A stretch of 64,000 bases of DNA from Streptomyces sp. RKAG293 (GTDB lineage Bacteria; Actinomycetota; Actinomycetes; Streptomycetales; Streptomycetaceae), in assembly GCF_023701745.1 (NCBI RefSeq), contig NZ_JAJOZB010000001.1, forward strand, positions 5,741,501-5,805,500, in the 5' to 3' direction. This document shows positions 17,117-25,597 of this stretch, one piece after another. The first letter of the stretch is position 1. The number at the start of each line of letters is the position of its first letter. Position numbers and translations under genes: made by a program. The notes below the pieces were generated by a model. The model was not told where the DNA came from. It saw only the letters and a list, made by a program, of their open reading frames with translations, and searched no databases.

Positions 17117-18919
17117 TTACTGGTTGACGAAGAGCTTCGTCAGGTCGATGCCGGAGGTGACGTTGTTGTAGACGACGCCGCCGACCTTGGAGCCGAAGAG
17201 CTGGAGCTGCTTGTAGAAGACCGTCGGGACACCCGGGATCACCTCGGTGGTGATGTAGGTGTTGAGCTTGAACCACTCATCAGCGGCCTGCTTGGGGTCG
17301 GTGATCGCCTTGATGCGGTCGATATCCGAGTTGATCTTGGGGTCGTTGACGTGAGAGTAGTTCGGCGCCTGGTCGGCGATCGTGCGGCCGTCGAAGACCG
17401 GCGGGATGACGGTCAGGGTGCTCGGCCAGTCGGCGCCCCACGCGCTCGCGTAGATGTCGTAGGGGTTGTCGACCTTGCCGATCAGGTCGTAGTACGTGTC
17501 GGACGGCAGGTCCTTGCGCTGGACGTCGAAGCCGGCCTTCTTGAGCGCGTCCGCGATGGCGACCGAGTACTCCTGGCCCGCGGCGGTGTTGATGTACGCG
17601 TACGTGATCTTGGTGTTGAGCTTGCCCGCGTCGGTGAGGATCTTCTTCGCGGCGACCTGGTCACCGTCGGGCTTGGCGACCTTGCCCAGCGGGTCGCTCT
17701 TCTGGTACCCGGCGAGGGTCGGGCTGATGTAGCCGCCCGCGTACTCCGCGCCGTACGAGGCACCGAGGGCCTGCCAGACCGGCTTGGTCGGGATGGCCAG
17801 TGCGAGCGCCTTGCGGACCTGGAGGTCGGTGATCTTCTTCATGTTGAAGTTGATCTGGCCCACGAACGGCTGGTAGCCGGAGACCGTGCGCTTGAAGATC
17901 GAAGCGGTTCCGACGACGGTCGGGGTGCTCTTGGTGTCCACGGCGTTCGCGAAGCTCAGCGACGTCTGGTTCTCACCGGCGTCCGACATCAGGCGCTTGG
18001 TGGAGTCCGGTGCCTGGTGGTTGAACGTGATGTCGAAGGTGTCGACGTACTGGTGGCGCGCCGGGTCGGTCTTCGGGTCCCAGTTGGTGTTCTTCACGAG
18101 CGTCATGGACTTGCCGCTCTCGAAGGACTTGATCCTGTACGGACCCGACGCGACCGGCGCCTTGTCGTACTTCTCCTTGGTGTCCTTCGCGGAGTCGACC
18201 ACCGCGTAGCCCGCCATGGCCATCAGGTACGGGGTGTCCGGCTGCGCCGTCGGGAAGTGGAAGACGATGGTCTTGGCGTCCGGGGTCTGCAGCAGCGAGT
18301 CCGGCAGGTGCGCGCCCTTGTACGGGCCGTCCGGGAGCAGCTTGCGGTAGTCGGAGCCGGCGGTGTTGGCGAGCCACTGCTGCAGGTAGGCCGGGCCGTT
18401 GGTGATGAACGGCGCGAACAGCCGCTCCACCGACCAGCGGATGTCCTTCGAGGTGATCGGCGTGCCGTCCTCGAACTTGATGCCGTCCTTGAGCGTGTAC
18501 GTCCAGGTCTTGCCGGCGTCGGTCTCCTTGCCGCTGTCGGTGGCGAGGTCGCCGACGACGCTGTACTTGCCCTTGCTGTCGAGCTTGTACGTCGTCAGGC
18601 CGCGGTGCAGGAGGGTGGCGAGCTGGCCCTCGTTGCTGACGTAGATCTGGCCCGGGTCGAGGTGGGTGAAGCTGTCGCGCTCCAGGGCGTGCAGCGTGCC
18701 GCCGGGCTTGGCCCCCGGTACCTCTTCTGCGGGACCCGAGGAGGCGGCGGCGTCACCGAAGGTGATCTGGGACTGCTGCTGCTTCGCGTTCTGGTCCTGC
18801 TTGTCCTTGGTGTCGTTCTTGCTCGTACCGCCGCCGCCGCTGCTGCACGCGGTGAGCATCAGCGCGCCCGCCGCCACGGCCACCAGGGTGGCCTTCGTTC
18901 TACGCATGTAGACCGTCAT
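17117..18919 (-). CDS. Peptide ABC transporter substrate-binding lipoprotein, operon 3 (BldKB candidate)
   Basis: A 600-residue receptor of the SBP_bac_5 family. The signal peptide MRRTKATLVAVAAGALMLTAC ends in a lipobox, and the mature N-terminus is a charged Ser/Gly/Lys/Gln linker of about 45 residues. It is longer than, and only distantly like, the receptors of operons 1 and 2. It sits second in the operon between the two permease genes, as bldKB does in the bldK operon of S. coelicolor. Starts at 18919 or 18907 are both possible; the upstream site is weak (GGTAGGTG). Confidence 0.9.
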   Translation of the reverse strand: MTVYMRRTKATLVAVAAGALMLTACSSGGGGTSKNDTKDKQDQNAKQQQSQITFGDAAASSGPAEEVPGAKPGGTLHALERDSFTHLDPGQIYVSNEGQLATLLHRGLTTYKLDSKGKYSVVGDLATDSGKETDAGKTWTYTLKDGIKFEDGTPITSKDIRWSVERLFAPFITNGPAYLQQWLANTAGSDYRKLLPDGPYKGAHLPDSLLQTPDAKTIVFHFPTAQPDTPYLMAMAGYAVVDSAKDTKEKYDKAPVASGPYRIKSFESGKSMTLVKNTNWDPKTDPARHQYVDTFDITFNHQAPDSTKRLMSDAGENQTSLSFANAVDTKSTPTVVGTASIFKRTVSGYQPFVGQINFNMKKITDLQVRKALALAIPTKPVWQALGASYGAEYAGGYISPTLAGYQKSDPLGKVAKPDGDQVAAKKILTDAGKLNTKITYAYINTAAGQEYSVAIADALKKAGFDVQRKDLPSDTYYDLIGKVDNPYDIYASAWGADWPSTLTVIPPVFDGRTIADQAPNYSHVNDPKINSDIDRIKAITDPKQAADEWFKLNTYITTEVIPGVPTVFYKQLQLFGSKVGGVVYNNVTSGIDLTKLFVNQ

Positions 18920-19010
18920 AGCTGTCTCTACACCTACCTGTTCGTCGATGGCTGTTGTGCTGACTGACTCATCCGGTGCTGGGGCGGCGGTGCGCCCCCG
19001 CGGTACGGCT

Positions 19011-20045
19011 TCAGCGTCCCGATTTCGGGTCGAACGCATCCCGGACCGAGTCCCCGAGCAGGTTGAACGCGACGATGAAGATCACCATGGCGATGCCGGG
19101 GAAGAACATGTAGGTGATGTCGTTCTGGGCGATGTCACCACCCTTGGCGAACATCCGGCCCCAGTCCGGCGTGGGCTCGATGATGCCGACGCCCAGGAAG
19201 GAGAGACCGGCCTCCGCGGTCACGAAACCGGGAAGCATGAAGGTGGCCTGCACCAGGATCGGTGTGACCAGGTTCGGCAGCAGCTCGCGGCGGACGATGC
19301 GCCACGACGACGCACCGGTGACCTTGGCCGCCTCGATGAACTCCCGTTCGCGCAGGCTGAGTACCTGGCCGCGCAGGATGCGGGAGAGGCCCATCCAGCC
19401 GAGGAACCACTGGACGGCGATCAGTGCGGTGACGCGCAGATAGGTGGGCGTCTCGTCCTGCGGATCGACGAAGATCGCCACCACGATCGGCATGAAGGCC
19501 ACGAAGAACAGCTGCGACGGGAACGCCAGCAGCAGGTCGGAGATGCGGCCGATGAAGTAGTCGGCCCGGCCGCCGAGGTAGCCGGAGGTGATGCCGAGCA
19601 GGATGGCGGTCGTCACCGTGGCCAGGGTGACCGCGACGCTGATGAACAGCGAGGTGCGGATCCCGTACAGCAGCTGGGTGAAGACGTCGCGGCCGAGTCC
19701 CGGCTCGATGCCGAACCAGAAGCTGCTGCTCACCCCGCCGTTGGGCGCCACCGGGTACCCGAACTCGTTGAGCAGGTCGGAGTTGTTCTGCCCGTAGAGG
19801 GTGTAGGGGTCCTTGCCGTAGAGCTTGGAGATCACCGGCGCCAGGATCGCGATGGCGAAGAAGAAAATGACTACGAACGCGGAGATGACTCCGGTACGGT
19901 CGCGTTTGAAGCGCCGCCACATGAGTTGGCCGGGGGAGAAGCCGACGATGTCGCCGGCCTGTTTGCCCAGGCCCTGGGTCTGAGCCGCCGGGTCGATGGA
20001 GCCGTCATTGGCGTCCGTGACCACGGCCTGGGTTTGACTCGTCAT
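19011..20045 (-). CDS. Peptide ABC transporter permease (DppC type), operon 3, first gene
   Basis: A 344-residue DppC-type permease with a cytoplasmic N-terminus of about 55 residues, first helix GVISAFVVIFFFAIAILAPVI, a large external loop with EPGLGRDVFTQLLYGIRTSL and the EAA loop REFIEAAKVTGASSWRI. It opens the leftward operon and would be bldKA by position. The ATG at 20045 is preceded by GTGGGGG 8 bases away; an in-frame GTG 15 bases earlier is less well placed. Confidence 0.92.
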   Translation of the reverse strand: MTSQTQAVVTDANDGSIDPAAQTQGLGKQAGDIVGFSPGQLMWRRFKRDRTGVISAFVVIFFFAIAILAPVISKLYGKDPYTLYGQNNSDLLNEFGYPVAPNGGVSSSFWFGIEPGLGRDVFTQLLYGIRTSLFISVAVTLATVTTAILLGITSGYLGGRADYFIGRISDLLLAFPSQLFFVAFMPIVVAIFVDPQDETPTYLRVTALIAVQWFLGWMGLSRILRGQVLSLREREFIEAAKVTGASSWRIVRRELLPNLVTPILVQATFMLPGFVTAEAGLSFLGVGIIEPTPDWGRMFAKGGDIAQNDITYMFFPGIAMVIFIVAFNLLGDSVRDAFDPKSGR

Positions 20046-20456
20046 AACGAATGCCCCCACACCAGGAGTCTGTCGTCGCGACTGAAAACTTCGTCGCGGG
20101 TTGAGCGGACTTTGGCAATGGATTCATCCTCCAGTCAAGGGGGTGGCGGGGGAAGAAACTGCGCATGGGCTCTTCTTGAGCGAAGATTGTGCAGATTGCC
20201 GCGCCCGCGTGCTTGACAATGATCCTTTTCGGACGGCATTTGGGTATCTTTGCGGATCAAACGCGTTTACACGTAAGCAACTTGACTGTCGCAACACCGA
20301 TATACGGACGTAGCACTCTGAACAGCGTACGGCCGTGCGGGTGCCGTGGACCGGCCGGGACGCCTGCGGGTGCCCCGGCCGATTGCCGTTCGGGGAAAGC
20401 CTGTTCCCCTCCCTGATGTACGGGTATATCTATGGGAACGGTGTGCCTGGGGGGAG
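20046..20456. other. Divergent regulatory region of operon 3 and membrane-protein gene
   Basis: A 411-base stretch, notably AT-richer around 20200-20300, separates the operon 3 start from the next rightward gene. It must contain both promoters. I see TTGAC-like hexamers (20213, 20282) but no partner -10 at a proper distance, so I make no promoter call. A spaced GTTCCC (20403-20408)/GGGAAC (20434-20439) repeat precedes the rightward gene. A 70-codon frame at 20101-20313 has no ribosome site and atypical composition. Confidence 0.6.
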
Positions 20457-21563
20457 ATGGCCTTGAATCAGGGCAATGTGCTGGCGCGGGGAGCGCGGGC
20501 CGCGGGCGGGATCATTTGTGTCGTTCTCATTGCTGCAGAGATCATTTGGATCGGCCGGGACATCGGCAATGTGGGCGTCAAAGACACATTTCTGACCTGG
20601 ATCGGACGGATTTTCCCCGGTCAGGAGCATGCACCGCTCGGCACGTCCCTGACCGACGTGATTCTGGTGATCGTTTATCTGGGCGCCCTGCTGGCGGCCG
20701 CAAAACCGATCGCCTCGGGCGCCTTCGTGACCGCCGGAGTGCTCACGCTGTCCTTCCGGCTCCCGCTGCTGTGGATCATGACCGAGGACGAAACCAGGGG
20801 TCTTCACCTGCGGGACCGGGCGCTGTTCACCGCGATCGGTGCGGTCCTCGTCGGCGTGGCGCTCATCGTCGTCGCGGCCGCCGGACGCCGCCCGGTCGTC
20901 TCACCGGCCGACGGTGAGCCGCCCGCTCCGCCGCGTACCGGACCCGCGATCTTCGGCGGGCTGCTGCTGATCTTCCTCGCGCTGGCATCGCTGGCCTGGG
21001 AGGCGTACTACATCCAGCACTTCACCTCGGACCGCATGGGGCCGTTCTCGTACTGGCGCCAGTTCACCGGGAAACAGCCCTCCGGCGTGCTGCTCGCCCC
21101 ACCGGGTTTCTGGGTCGACTGGGTGGTGATCGTGCTGTGCATGGTCACCGCGGTGCAGGCGTTCGCCCGGAAGCCGGTCGCGCGCCCGCTGGGCATGGCA
21201 CTGGGGTGGCTGCTGGCCGTCTACGCGGTGTTCACGCTGGACCTCTACGCCAAGCAGAAGATGCTCTTCGAGTTCGGCGACCTGGACACCACCGACATCC
21301 TGCAGCAGCTCACCTCCGTCGTGGAGGTCGTCGCGGGACTCCTGATCATCCTGCTGCTCGCGCTGCGCGGCACCTACCGTCCGCCCGTAGTGCCCGCCTG
21401 GGGGGCACCCGGCGGTCAGTACGGCGCCTGGGGCGCACCGCCGGCCCCCGCTCCGTACAACGACGCCCCGTACGGCCAGTCGCCGTTCGGCGGCCCGCCG
21501 CCGCTCCCGCCGGAGTACCCGCCGAACACGCCACCGCGCCCGCAGGCACCGCCCGGCCGGTAG
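20457..21563 (+). CDS. Polytopic membrane protein of unknown function with proline-rich tail
   Basis: A 368-residue protein with about eight predicted membrane helices (for example IICVVLIAAEIIWIG near residue 20 and VEVVAGLLIILLLALRG near 290-308) and a C-terminal cytoplasmic or extracellular tail of about 60 residues rich in Pro, Gly, Tyr and Ala. I do not recognise a family. The ATG at 20457 lies directly after GGGGGGAG; a TTG at 20463 would have better spacing to it, so the true start may be two codons later. The gene is alone, divergent from operon 3 and convergent with the S9 peptidase gene. Confidence 0.8.
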   Translation: MALNQGNVLARGARAAGGIICVVLIAAEIIWIGRDIGNVGVKDTFLTWIGRIFPGQEHAPLGTSLTDVILVIVYLGALLAAAKPIASGAFVTAGVLTLSFRLPLLWIMTEDETRGLHLRDRALFTAIGAVLVGVALIVVAAAGRRPVVSPADGEPPAPPRTGPAIFGGLLLIFLALASLAWEAYYIQHFTSDRMGPFSYWRQFTGKQPSGVLLAPPGFWVDWVVIVLCMVTAVQAFARKPVARPLGMALGWLLAVYAVFTLDLYAKQKMLFEFGDLDTTDILQQLTSVVEVVAGLLIILLLALRGTYRPPVVPAWGAPGGQYGAWGAPPAPAPYNDAPYGQSPFGGPPPLPPEYPPNTPPRPQAPPGR

Positions 21564-21611
21564 CGGGCGGGACTGCGGGCGCGGGTCGCGGCCGGCGGCT
21601 GGCGTCAGGTA

Positions 21612-23732
21612 CTACGCGACGCCCAACGTCCGCTTGAGGAAGGCCACCTGGAGCAGCAGGAGGTTCTCCGCGACCTCCTCCTGCGGGGTCATGTGCGTGA
21701 CCCCGGAGAGCGGCAGCACCTCGTGCGGGCGGCCCGCCGCCAGCAGCGCGGAGGACAGCCGCAGCGAGTGCGCCACCAGGACGTTGTCGTCCGCGAGACC
21801 GTGGATGATCATCATCGGCCGGACCTGGTCCGCAGCGCCCGACAACCCCTCGTCGGTGACGAGGGAGTTGGCGGCGTACACCTCGGGGTGCTCGTCCGGG
21901 TGGCCGAGGTAGCGCTCCTGGTAGTGGGTGTCGTAGAGCCGCAGATCGGTGACCGGCGCGCCGACGACGCCCGCGTGGAAGACGTCGGGGCGGCGCAGCA
22001 CGGCGAGCGCGGAGAGATAGCCGCCGTACGACCAGCCGCGGATGCCGACCCGGTCCAGGTCCAGCGGGTACGTGCCGGCCAGCGCGTGCAGCGCGTCGAC
22101 CTGGTCGTCCAGCGTCACCCCGGCGAGATTGCCGACGACGGACTTCTCCCAGGCGGGGGAGCGGCCGGGGGTGCCGCGGCCGTCCGCGACGATCACCGCG
22201 AAGCCCTGGTCGGCGAACCACTGCGAGACCAGGTGGGCGTTGTGCGCGGACACCACGCGCTGGCCGTGCGGCCCGCCGTACGGGTCCATGAGCACCGGCA
22301 GCGGCCCGTCGCCCTCCCGGTATCCGGTCGGCAGCAGGACCGCCGCCGGGATCCGGCGGTCGCCCGCCTCGGTCAGCCGGACGACCGCCCGCAGCGCGGG
22401 CTGCTGGGCGTACGAGGTGATGACGGCGGCCGGCTTGTCGTCCCGCAGGACCCGCACCCGGGCGCCGGTGGTCTCCAGCGTCGCCGAGCTGAGCACCGTC
22501 AGGGACCCGGAGCGGACCGCGGAGTGCACGCCCGGCTCGTCCGAGACGCGGGTGACGCCGTGTCCGCCCACCCGGTAGACGTGGATCTCGCCGATCTCGG
22601 GGGTGTCCGCCGCGGCACCGGCCGACGCCGAGACGAGGACGTCGTCCGCGGTGATGTCGAGCACGGCCCTGATGTGCAGCTGCGCGCCGGTCAGCGGCCG
22701 GTCGCCGACGACCAGGACGCGCGCCCCGGCCTCCTCGGCGATCCGGACCAGCTTCCCTTCCGGCGTCCAGGCCGGCACCCCGGGGAAAAGATCAAGCCAA
22801 TCCTGATCTTCCTCCGCGTGCACCGGGTGGGTGTGGCCGGAGTCGGTGTCGATGCTGAGGAAGAGCTGACTGCGCTGGTCACGGGCCTGCACGAGCAGGA
22901 CGGGCGGTCCCGCCGCCGACCAGTGCACCTGCGCGAGATACGGGTAGCGCTCCCGGTCCCACTCCACGTCCACCCGGGAACCGTCGAGGCCGACCAGCGC
23001 CAGCGTCACCACCGCGTTGGCCGTACCGGCCGCCGGATAGGCGATCTCGGCCGGGCGGCGGCCCGGATGGGCCGGGTCGGCGATCCACCAGCGCTGTACG
23101 GGGCTCTCGTCGACCCGGGCGGCCAGCAGCCGCTCACCGTCCGGCGCCCACCAGAAGCCGCGGCTGCGGGCCATCTCCTCCTGCGCGATGAACTCCGCCA
23201 GCCCCCACGTCACCTCGTCGCCGTCCGGCTCCGCGAGCGCCCGGTCGTTGCCGCCGTCCGCGTCGACGACCCGGAGCGCGCCTCCCGCGACGTACGCCAC
23301 CCGGCGCCCGTCGGGCGACGGCCGGGGGTCGACGACGGGGCCCGCGGTGGTCAGCTCGCGCGCCGTCCCGGCCCGCAGCTCGGCCACGAACAGCCGCCCG
23401 GAGAGCGCGAACGCCGCCAGTTCCACGGCCCGGTCCACCGCATAACCGACCACCCCGGACGACCCCTCACGGCTGCGCTCCCGCCGCGCCCGCTCCTGCG
23501 CGGAGAGCTCCTCGCCGGCCCCCGCCAGCAGCGCCGCCGGATCCGCGGCGATCCGCTCCTGACCGGATGCCGGATCGAGGATCCACAGCAGATTCGACGC
23601 GTCGGTCCCCGACCGGGACCGCAGGAACGCCACGCGCTCCCCGTCCGGCGAGACGGTGAACGCCCGGGGCGAGCCCAGCGAGAAGCGCTGCGTCCGGGCG
23701 TGCTGACGGGGAAACGAGAGCTCTTCAGTCAT
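21612..23732 (-). CDS. S9 family prolyl oligopeptidase (dipeptidyl-peptidase IV-like)
   Basis: A 706-residue cytoplasmic serine peptidase. The N-terminal two thirds form a DPP4-type beta-propeller (for example PDGRRVAYVAGG) and the C-terminal third is an alpha/beta-hydrolase domain. The nucleophile is Ser568 in GWSYGGY, the acid is in GLADDN (Asp648/649) and the histidine is His680 in GVTHM. DPP4-like features include the double-Glu loop near AEFIAQEEMARSRGFWWAPDG. It would trim N-terminal dipeptides, often X-Pro, from small peptides, a plausible follow-up to peptide import by the neighbouring operons. No signal peptide is visible. Confidence 0.92.
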   Translation of the reverse strand: MTEELSFPRQHARTQRFSLGSPRAFTVSPDGERVAFLRSRSGTDASNLLWILDPASGQERIAADPAALLAGAGEELSAQERARRERSREGSSGVVGYAVDRAVELAAFALSGRLFVAELRAGTARELTTAGPVVDPRPSPDGRRVAYVAGGALRVVDADGGNDRALAEPDGDEVTWGLAEFIAQEEMARSRGFWWAPDGERLLAARVDESPVQRWWIADPAHPGRRPAEIAYPAAGTANAVVTLALVGLDGSRVDVEWDRERYPYLAQVHWSAAGPPVLLVQARDQRSQLFLSIDTDSGHTHPVHAEEDQDWLDLFPGVPAWTPEGKLVRIAEEAGARVLVVGDRPLTGAQLHIRAVLDITADDVLVSASAGAAADTPEIGEIHVYRVGGHGVTRVSDEPGVHSAVRSGSLTVLSSATLETTGARVRVLRDDKPAAVITSYAQQPALRAVVRLTEAGDRRIPAAVLLPTGYREGDGPLPVLMDPYGGPHGQRVVSAHNAHLVSQWFADQGFAVIVADGRGTPGRSPAWEKSVVGNLAGVTLDDQVDALHALAGTYPLDLDRVGIRGWSYGGYLSALAVLRRPDVFHAGVVGAPVTDLRLYDTHYQERYLGHPDEHPEVYAANSLVTDEGLSGAADQVRPMMIIHGLADDNVLVAHSLRLSSALLAAGRPHEVLPLSGVTHMTPQEEVAENLLLLQVAFLKRTLGVA

Positions 23733-23921
23733 GCCACCGACCCTAGAGGCCCGTACCGGCGCTCAGCGGGTCTGGCGGAAAACCGGCTATGCGCCCCCGC
23801 GTGCTTCCGTGCACCGAGATATGCGGTGGCACGGAAAGTTATGATCAGTTGCCGTGTGTGGGTAAGGGTTAGTAGCAACTGGCAAGTGTCGTGCCCCTGC
23901 GTACCTGGGAGGTGAGCCGTT

Positions 23922-24116
23922 GTGGCGCTATCGATTTCGGCGGTGCTGCTGCTGCTGATCGTCGTGGCCCTGCTGGTCAAGAAGTCTGGGCTCAAAGGCG
24001 GTCACGCGGTGGTCTGCACGCTGCTCGGCTTCTACTTGGCGAGCTCCTCCGTGGCCCCGACGATCCAGCAGCTGACGACGAGCGTCGCGGGCATGATCGG
24101 GGGCTTCAAGTTCTGA
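23922..24116 (+). CDS. Small (64-residue) hydrophobic membrane protein
   Basis: A 64-residue protein starting at a GTG, with GGGAGGTGA upstream at good spacing. It has one strong helix at about residues 3-19 (LSISAVLLLLIVVALLV), a short basic turn KKSGLKGG, a second moderately hydrophobic segment (AVVCTLLGFYLASSSVAPTI) and a short amphipathic C-terminus. No enzymatic motif is visible. Such a protein lies in the same neighbourhood (before mshB) in other streptomycetes, which supports a real gene; the function is unknown. It is divergent from the S9 peptidase. Confidence 0.8.
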   Translation: MALSISAVLLLLIVVALLVKKSGLKGGHAVVCTLLGFYLASSSVAPTIQQLTTSVAGMIGGFKF

Positions 24117-24135
24117 GGGGCACACCCCGGGTCGT

Positions 24136-24141
24136 TACGCT
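24136..24141 (+). promoter_or_regulatory. -10 element of leaderless mshB promoter
   Basis: TACGCT ends six bases before the mshB ATG, the spacing expected if transcription begins at the A of the start codon. No ribosome site is present, which agrees with leaderless expression. Confidence 0.6.
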
Positions 24142-24147
24142 CTCCCC

Positions 24148-25026
24148 ATGAGCGATCTCCCTCCCAGGCGGCTGCTGCTCGTCCATGCGCACCCGGACGA
24201 CGAGTCGATCAACAATGGCGCGACGATGGCCAAGTACGCGGCCGAAGGCGCTCATGTCACCCTCGTGACCTGCACTCTCGGCGAAGAGGGCGAGGTCATC
24301 CCGACCGATCTCGCGCATCTGGCCGCGGACCGCGACGACACCCTCGGCCGGCATCGCATCGGAGAGCTCGCCGAGGCGATGAAGGAGCTCGGGGTCACCG
24401 ATCACCGCTTCCTGGGCGGGCCCGGCCGCTACCGCGACTCCGGGATGATGGGCGTCGTCCAGAACGAGAACCCGGACTGCTTCTGGCAGGCCGACCTGGA
24501 CGAGGCCGCCGGCCAGCTCGTGGAGGTCATCCGGGAGATCCGGCCGCAGGTCCTGATCGGCTACGACCCGAACGGCGGCTACGGGCACCCCGACCACATC
24601 CAGGCGCACCGCGTCGCGATGCGCGCGGCCGAGCTGGCCGCGGCCGAGGGCCACGGCGTCGAGAAGATCTACTGGAACTGCGTACCGCGCTCCGTGGTCG
24701 AGGAGGGCTTCGCGGCCCTCAGGGCGGCCGGGAAGGCCCTGCTTTCCAGTGAGGGGGGCCCGTTCGAGGGGATCGCCTCGGTCGACGACGTACCGGGTGT
24801 GGTCGACGACGCGAAGGTGACGGCGGCGATCGGCGGGACCGCGTACGGGGAGCGCAAGGCCGCGGCGATGCGCGCCCACTTCACCCAGATCGTGGTGGAC
24901 GGCCCGTTCTTCGCCCTCTCCAACGACCTCGGGCAGCCGCTGTTCCCCACCGAGTACTACCTGCTGGCGCAGGGGACCGCGGGCGCGGAGCGCGAGGACG
25001 ACCTGTTCGCCGGGGTGCGGGTATGA
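24148..25026 (+). CDS. mshB: GlcNAc-Ins deacetylase, mycothiol biosynthesis
   Basis: A 292-residue zinc hydrolase of the LmbE/PIG-L family that removes acetate from GlcNAc-Ins, the second step to mycothiol, the main thiol of actinobacteria. The metal site is visible as HAHPDDES near residues 11-18 and HPDH near 149-152; Gly-rich GATMAKYAAEGAHVTLVTCTLGE follows the first. The homologous amidase Mca can be confused with MshB; length and the position beside the small membrane protein match S. coelicolor mshB. It appears leaderless. The next gene overlaps by four bases (ATGA). Confidence 0.88.
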   Translation: MSDLPPRRLLLVHAHPDDESINNGATMAKYAAEGAHVTLVTCTLGEEGEVIPTDLAHLAADRDDTLGRHRIGELAEAMKELGVTDHRFLGGPGRYRDSGMMGVVQNENPDCFWQADLDEAAGQLVEVIREIRPQVLIGYDPNGGYGHPDHIQAHRVAMRAAELAAAEGHGVEKIYWNCVPRSVVEEGFAALRAAGKALLSSEGGPFEGIASVDDVPGVVDDAKVTAAIGGTAYGERKAAAMRAHFTQIVVDGPFFALSNDLGQPLFPTEYYLLAQGTAGAEREDDLFAGVRV

Positions 25027-25457
25027 GTCCGGCCACGACGCCGCGTGCGGGCAAACAGGCCGGGGAAGCGGCGGGGCGCGCGGGGATGGGCGGCACGGCC
25101 CGGATCGGGTCGTACTTCGTGCTCGGGGTGCTCGCCGCGCTGGTCGGCGGGGCGGGCGCGCTGGTCCAGGACGGCTGGTTCCCTGGCGGGCTGCTGCTCG
25201 CGCTGGCGGGAGTCGCGGGGCTGTTCTACGGCGGGGTGAAGCTCACCGGCACCCGGTTGGGGGCGGTGGTGCCGGGCGTCGTGTGGCTCATCACCGTGAT
25301 GCTGCTGAGCTCCGCTCGGCCCGAGGGCGACTTCCTCTTCGCGGCCGGCATCGGCCCGTACATCTACCTGTTGGGGGGAGCGCTCGCGGGAGTGGTCTGC
25401 GCCACTTTGCCGCAATTGCCCTCATCCGGGGCTAATGACGCCCGACTTGGCGGCTGA
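25023..25457 (+). CDS. Small integral membrane protein coupled to mshB
   Basis: A 144-residue protein with about four membrane helices (SYFVLGVLAALVGGAGALV, GLLLALAGVAGLFYGGV, VVPGVVWLITVMLLS, YIYLLGGALAGVVCATL) and short charged ends. It starts in an ATGA overlap with the mshB stop codon, so it is translationally coupled to it. It resembles conserved actinobacterial membrane proteins of unknown function (possibly DUF6113; this name is from memory and uncertain). No mycothiol role is demonstrated; the coupling alone suggests a link. Confidence 0.85.
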   Translation: MSPATTPRAGKQAGEAAGRAGMGGTARIGSYFVLGVLAALVGGAGALVQDGWFPGGLLLALAGVAGLFYGGVKLTGTRLGAVVPGVVWLITVMLLSSARPEGDFLFAAGIGPYIYLLGGALAGVVCATLPQLPSSGANDARLGG

Positions 25458-25597
25458 CCCGCTGTCCGTGGTGTGCTGAGGAGCGAGCGTTCCACCGGTC
25501 ACGGGGATCGCTCCGGCGCCGCCCAGTATGGTGGTGCGCGCTGGCGAGCCGCCTGAGGATGGCCGTGAGGTGGCGAAGCTAACCGGGAGAGCCTGCT

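Noticed and set aside
14973..17276. Single 767-codon open frame covering ATPase and permease DNA
   Set aside because: Only the part from 16034 down encodes an ATPase; the upstream part is a shadow of the permease gene in another frame, and a good start with ribosome site exists at 16034.
20101..20313. 70-codon frame in the regulatory region beside operon 3
   Set aside because: No ribosome site, low GC third positions and no family resemblance; it lies where promoters are expected.
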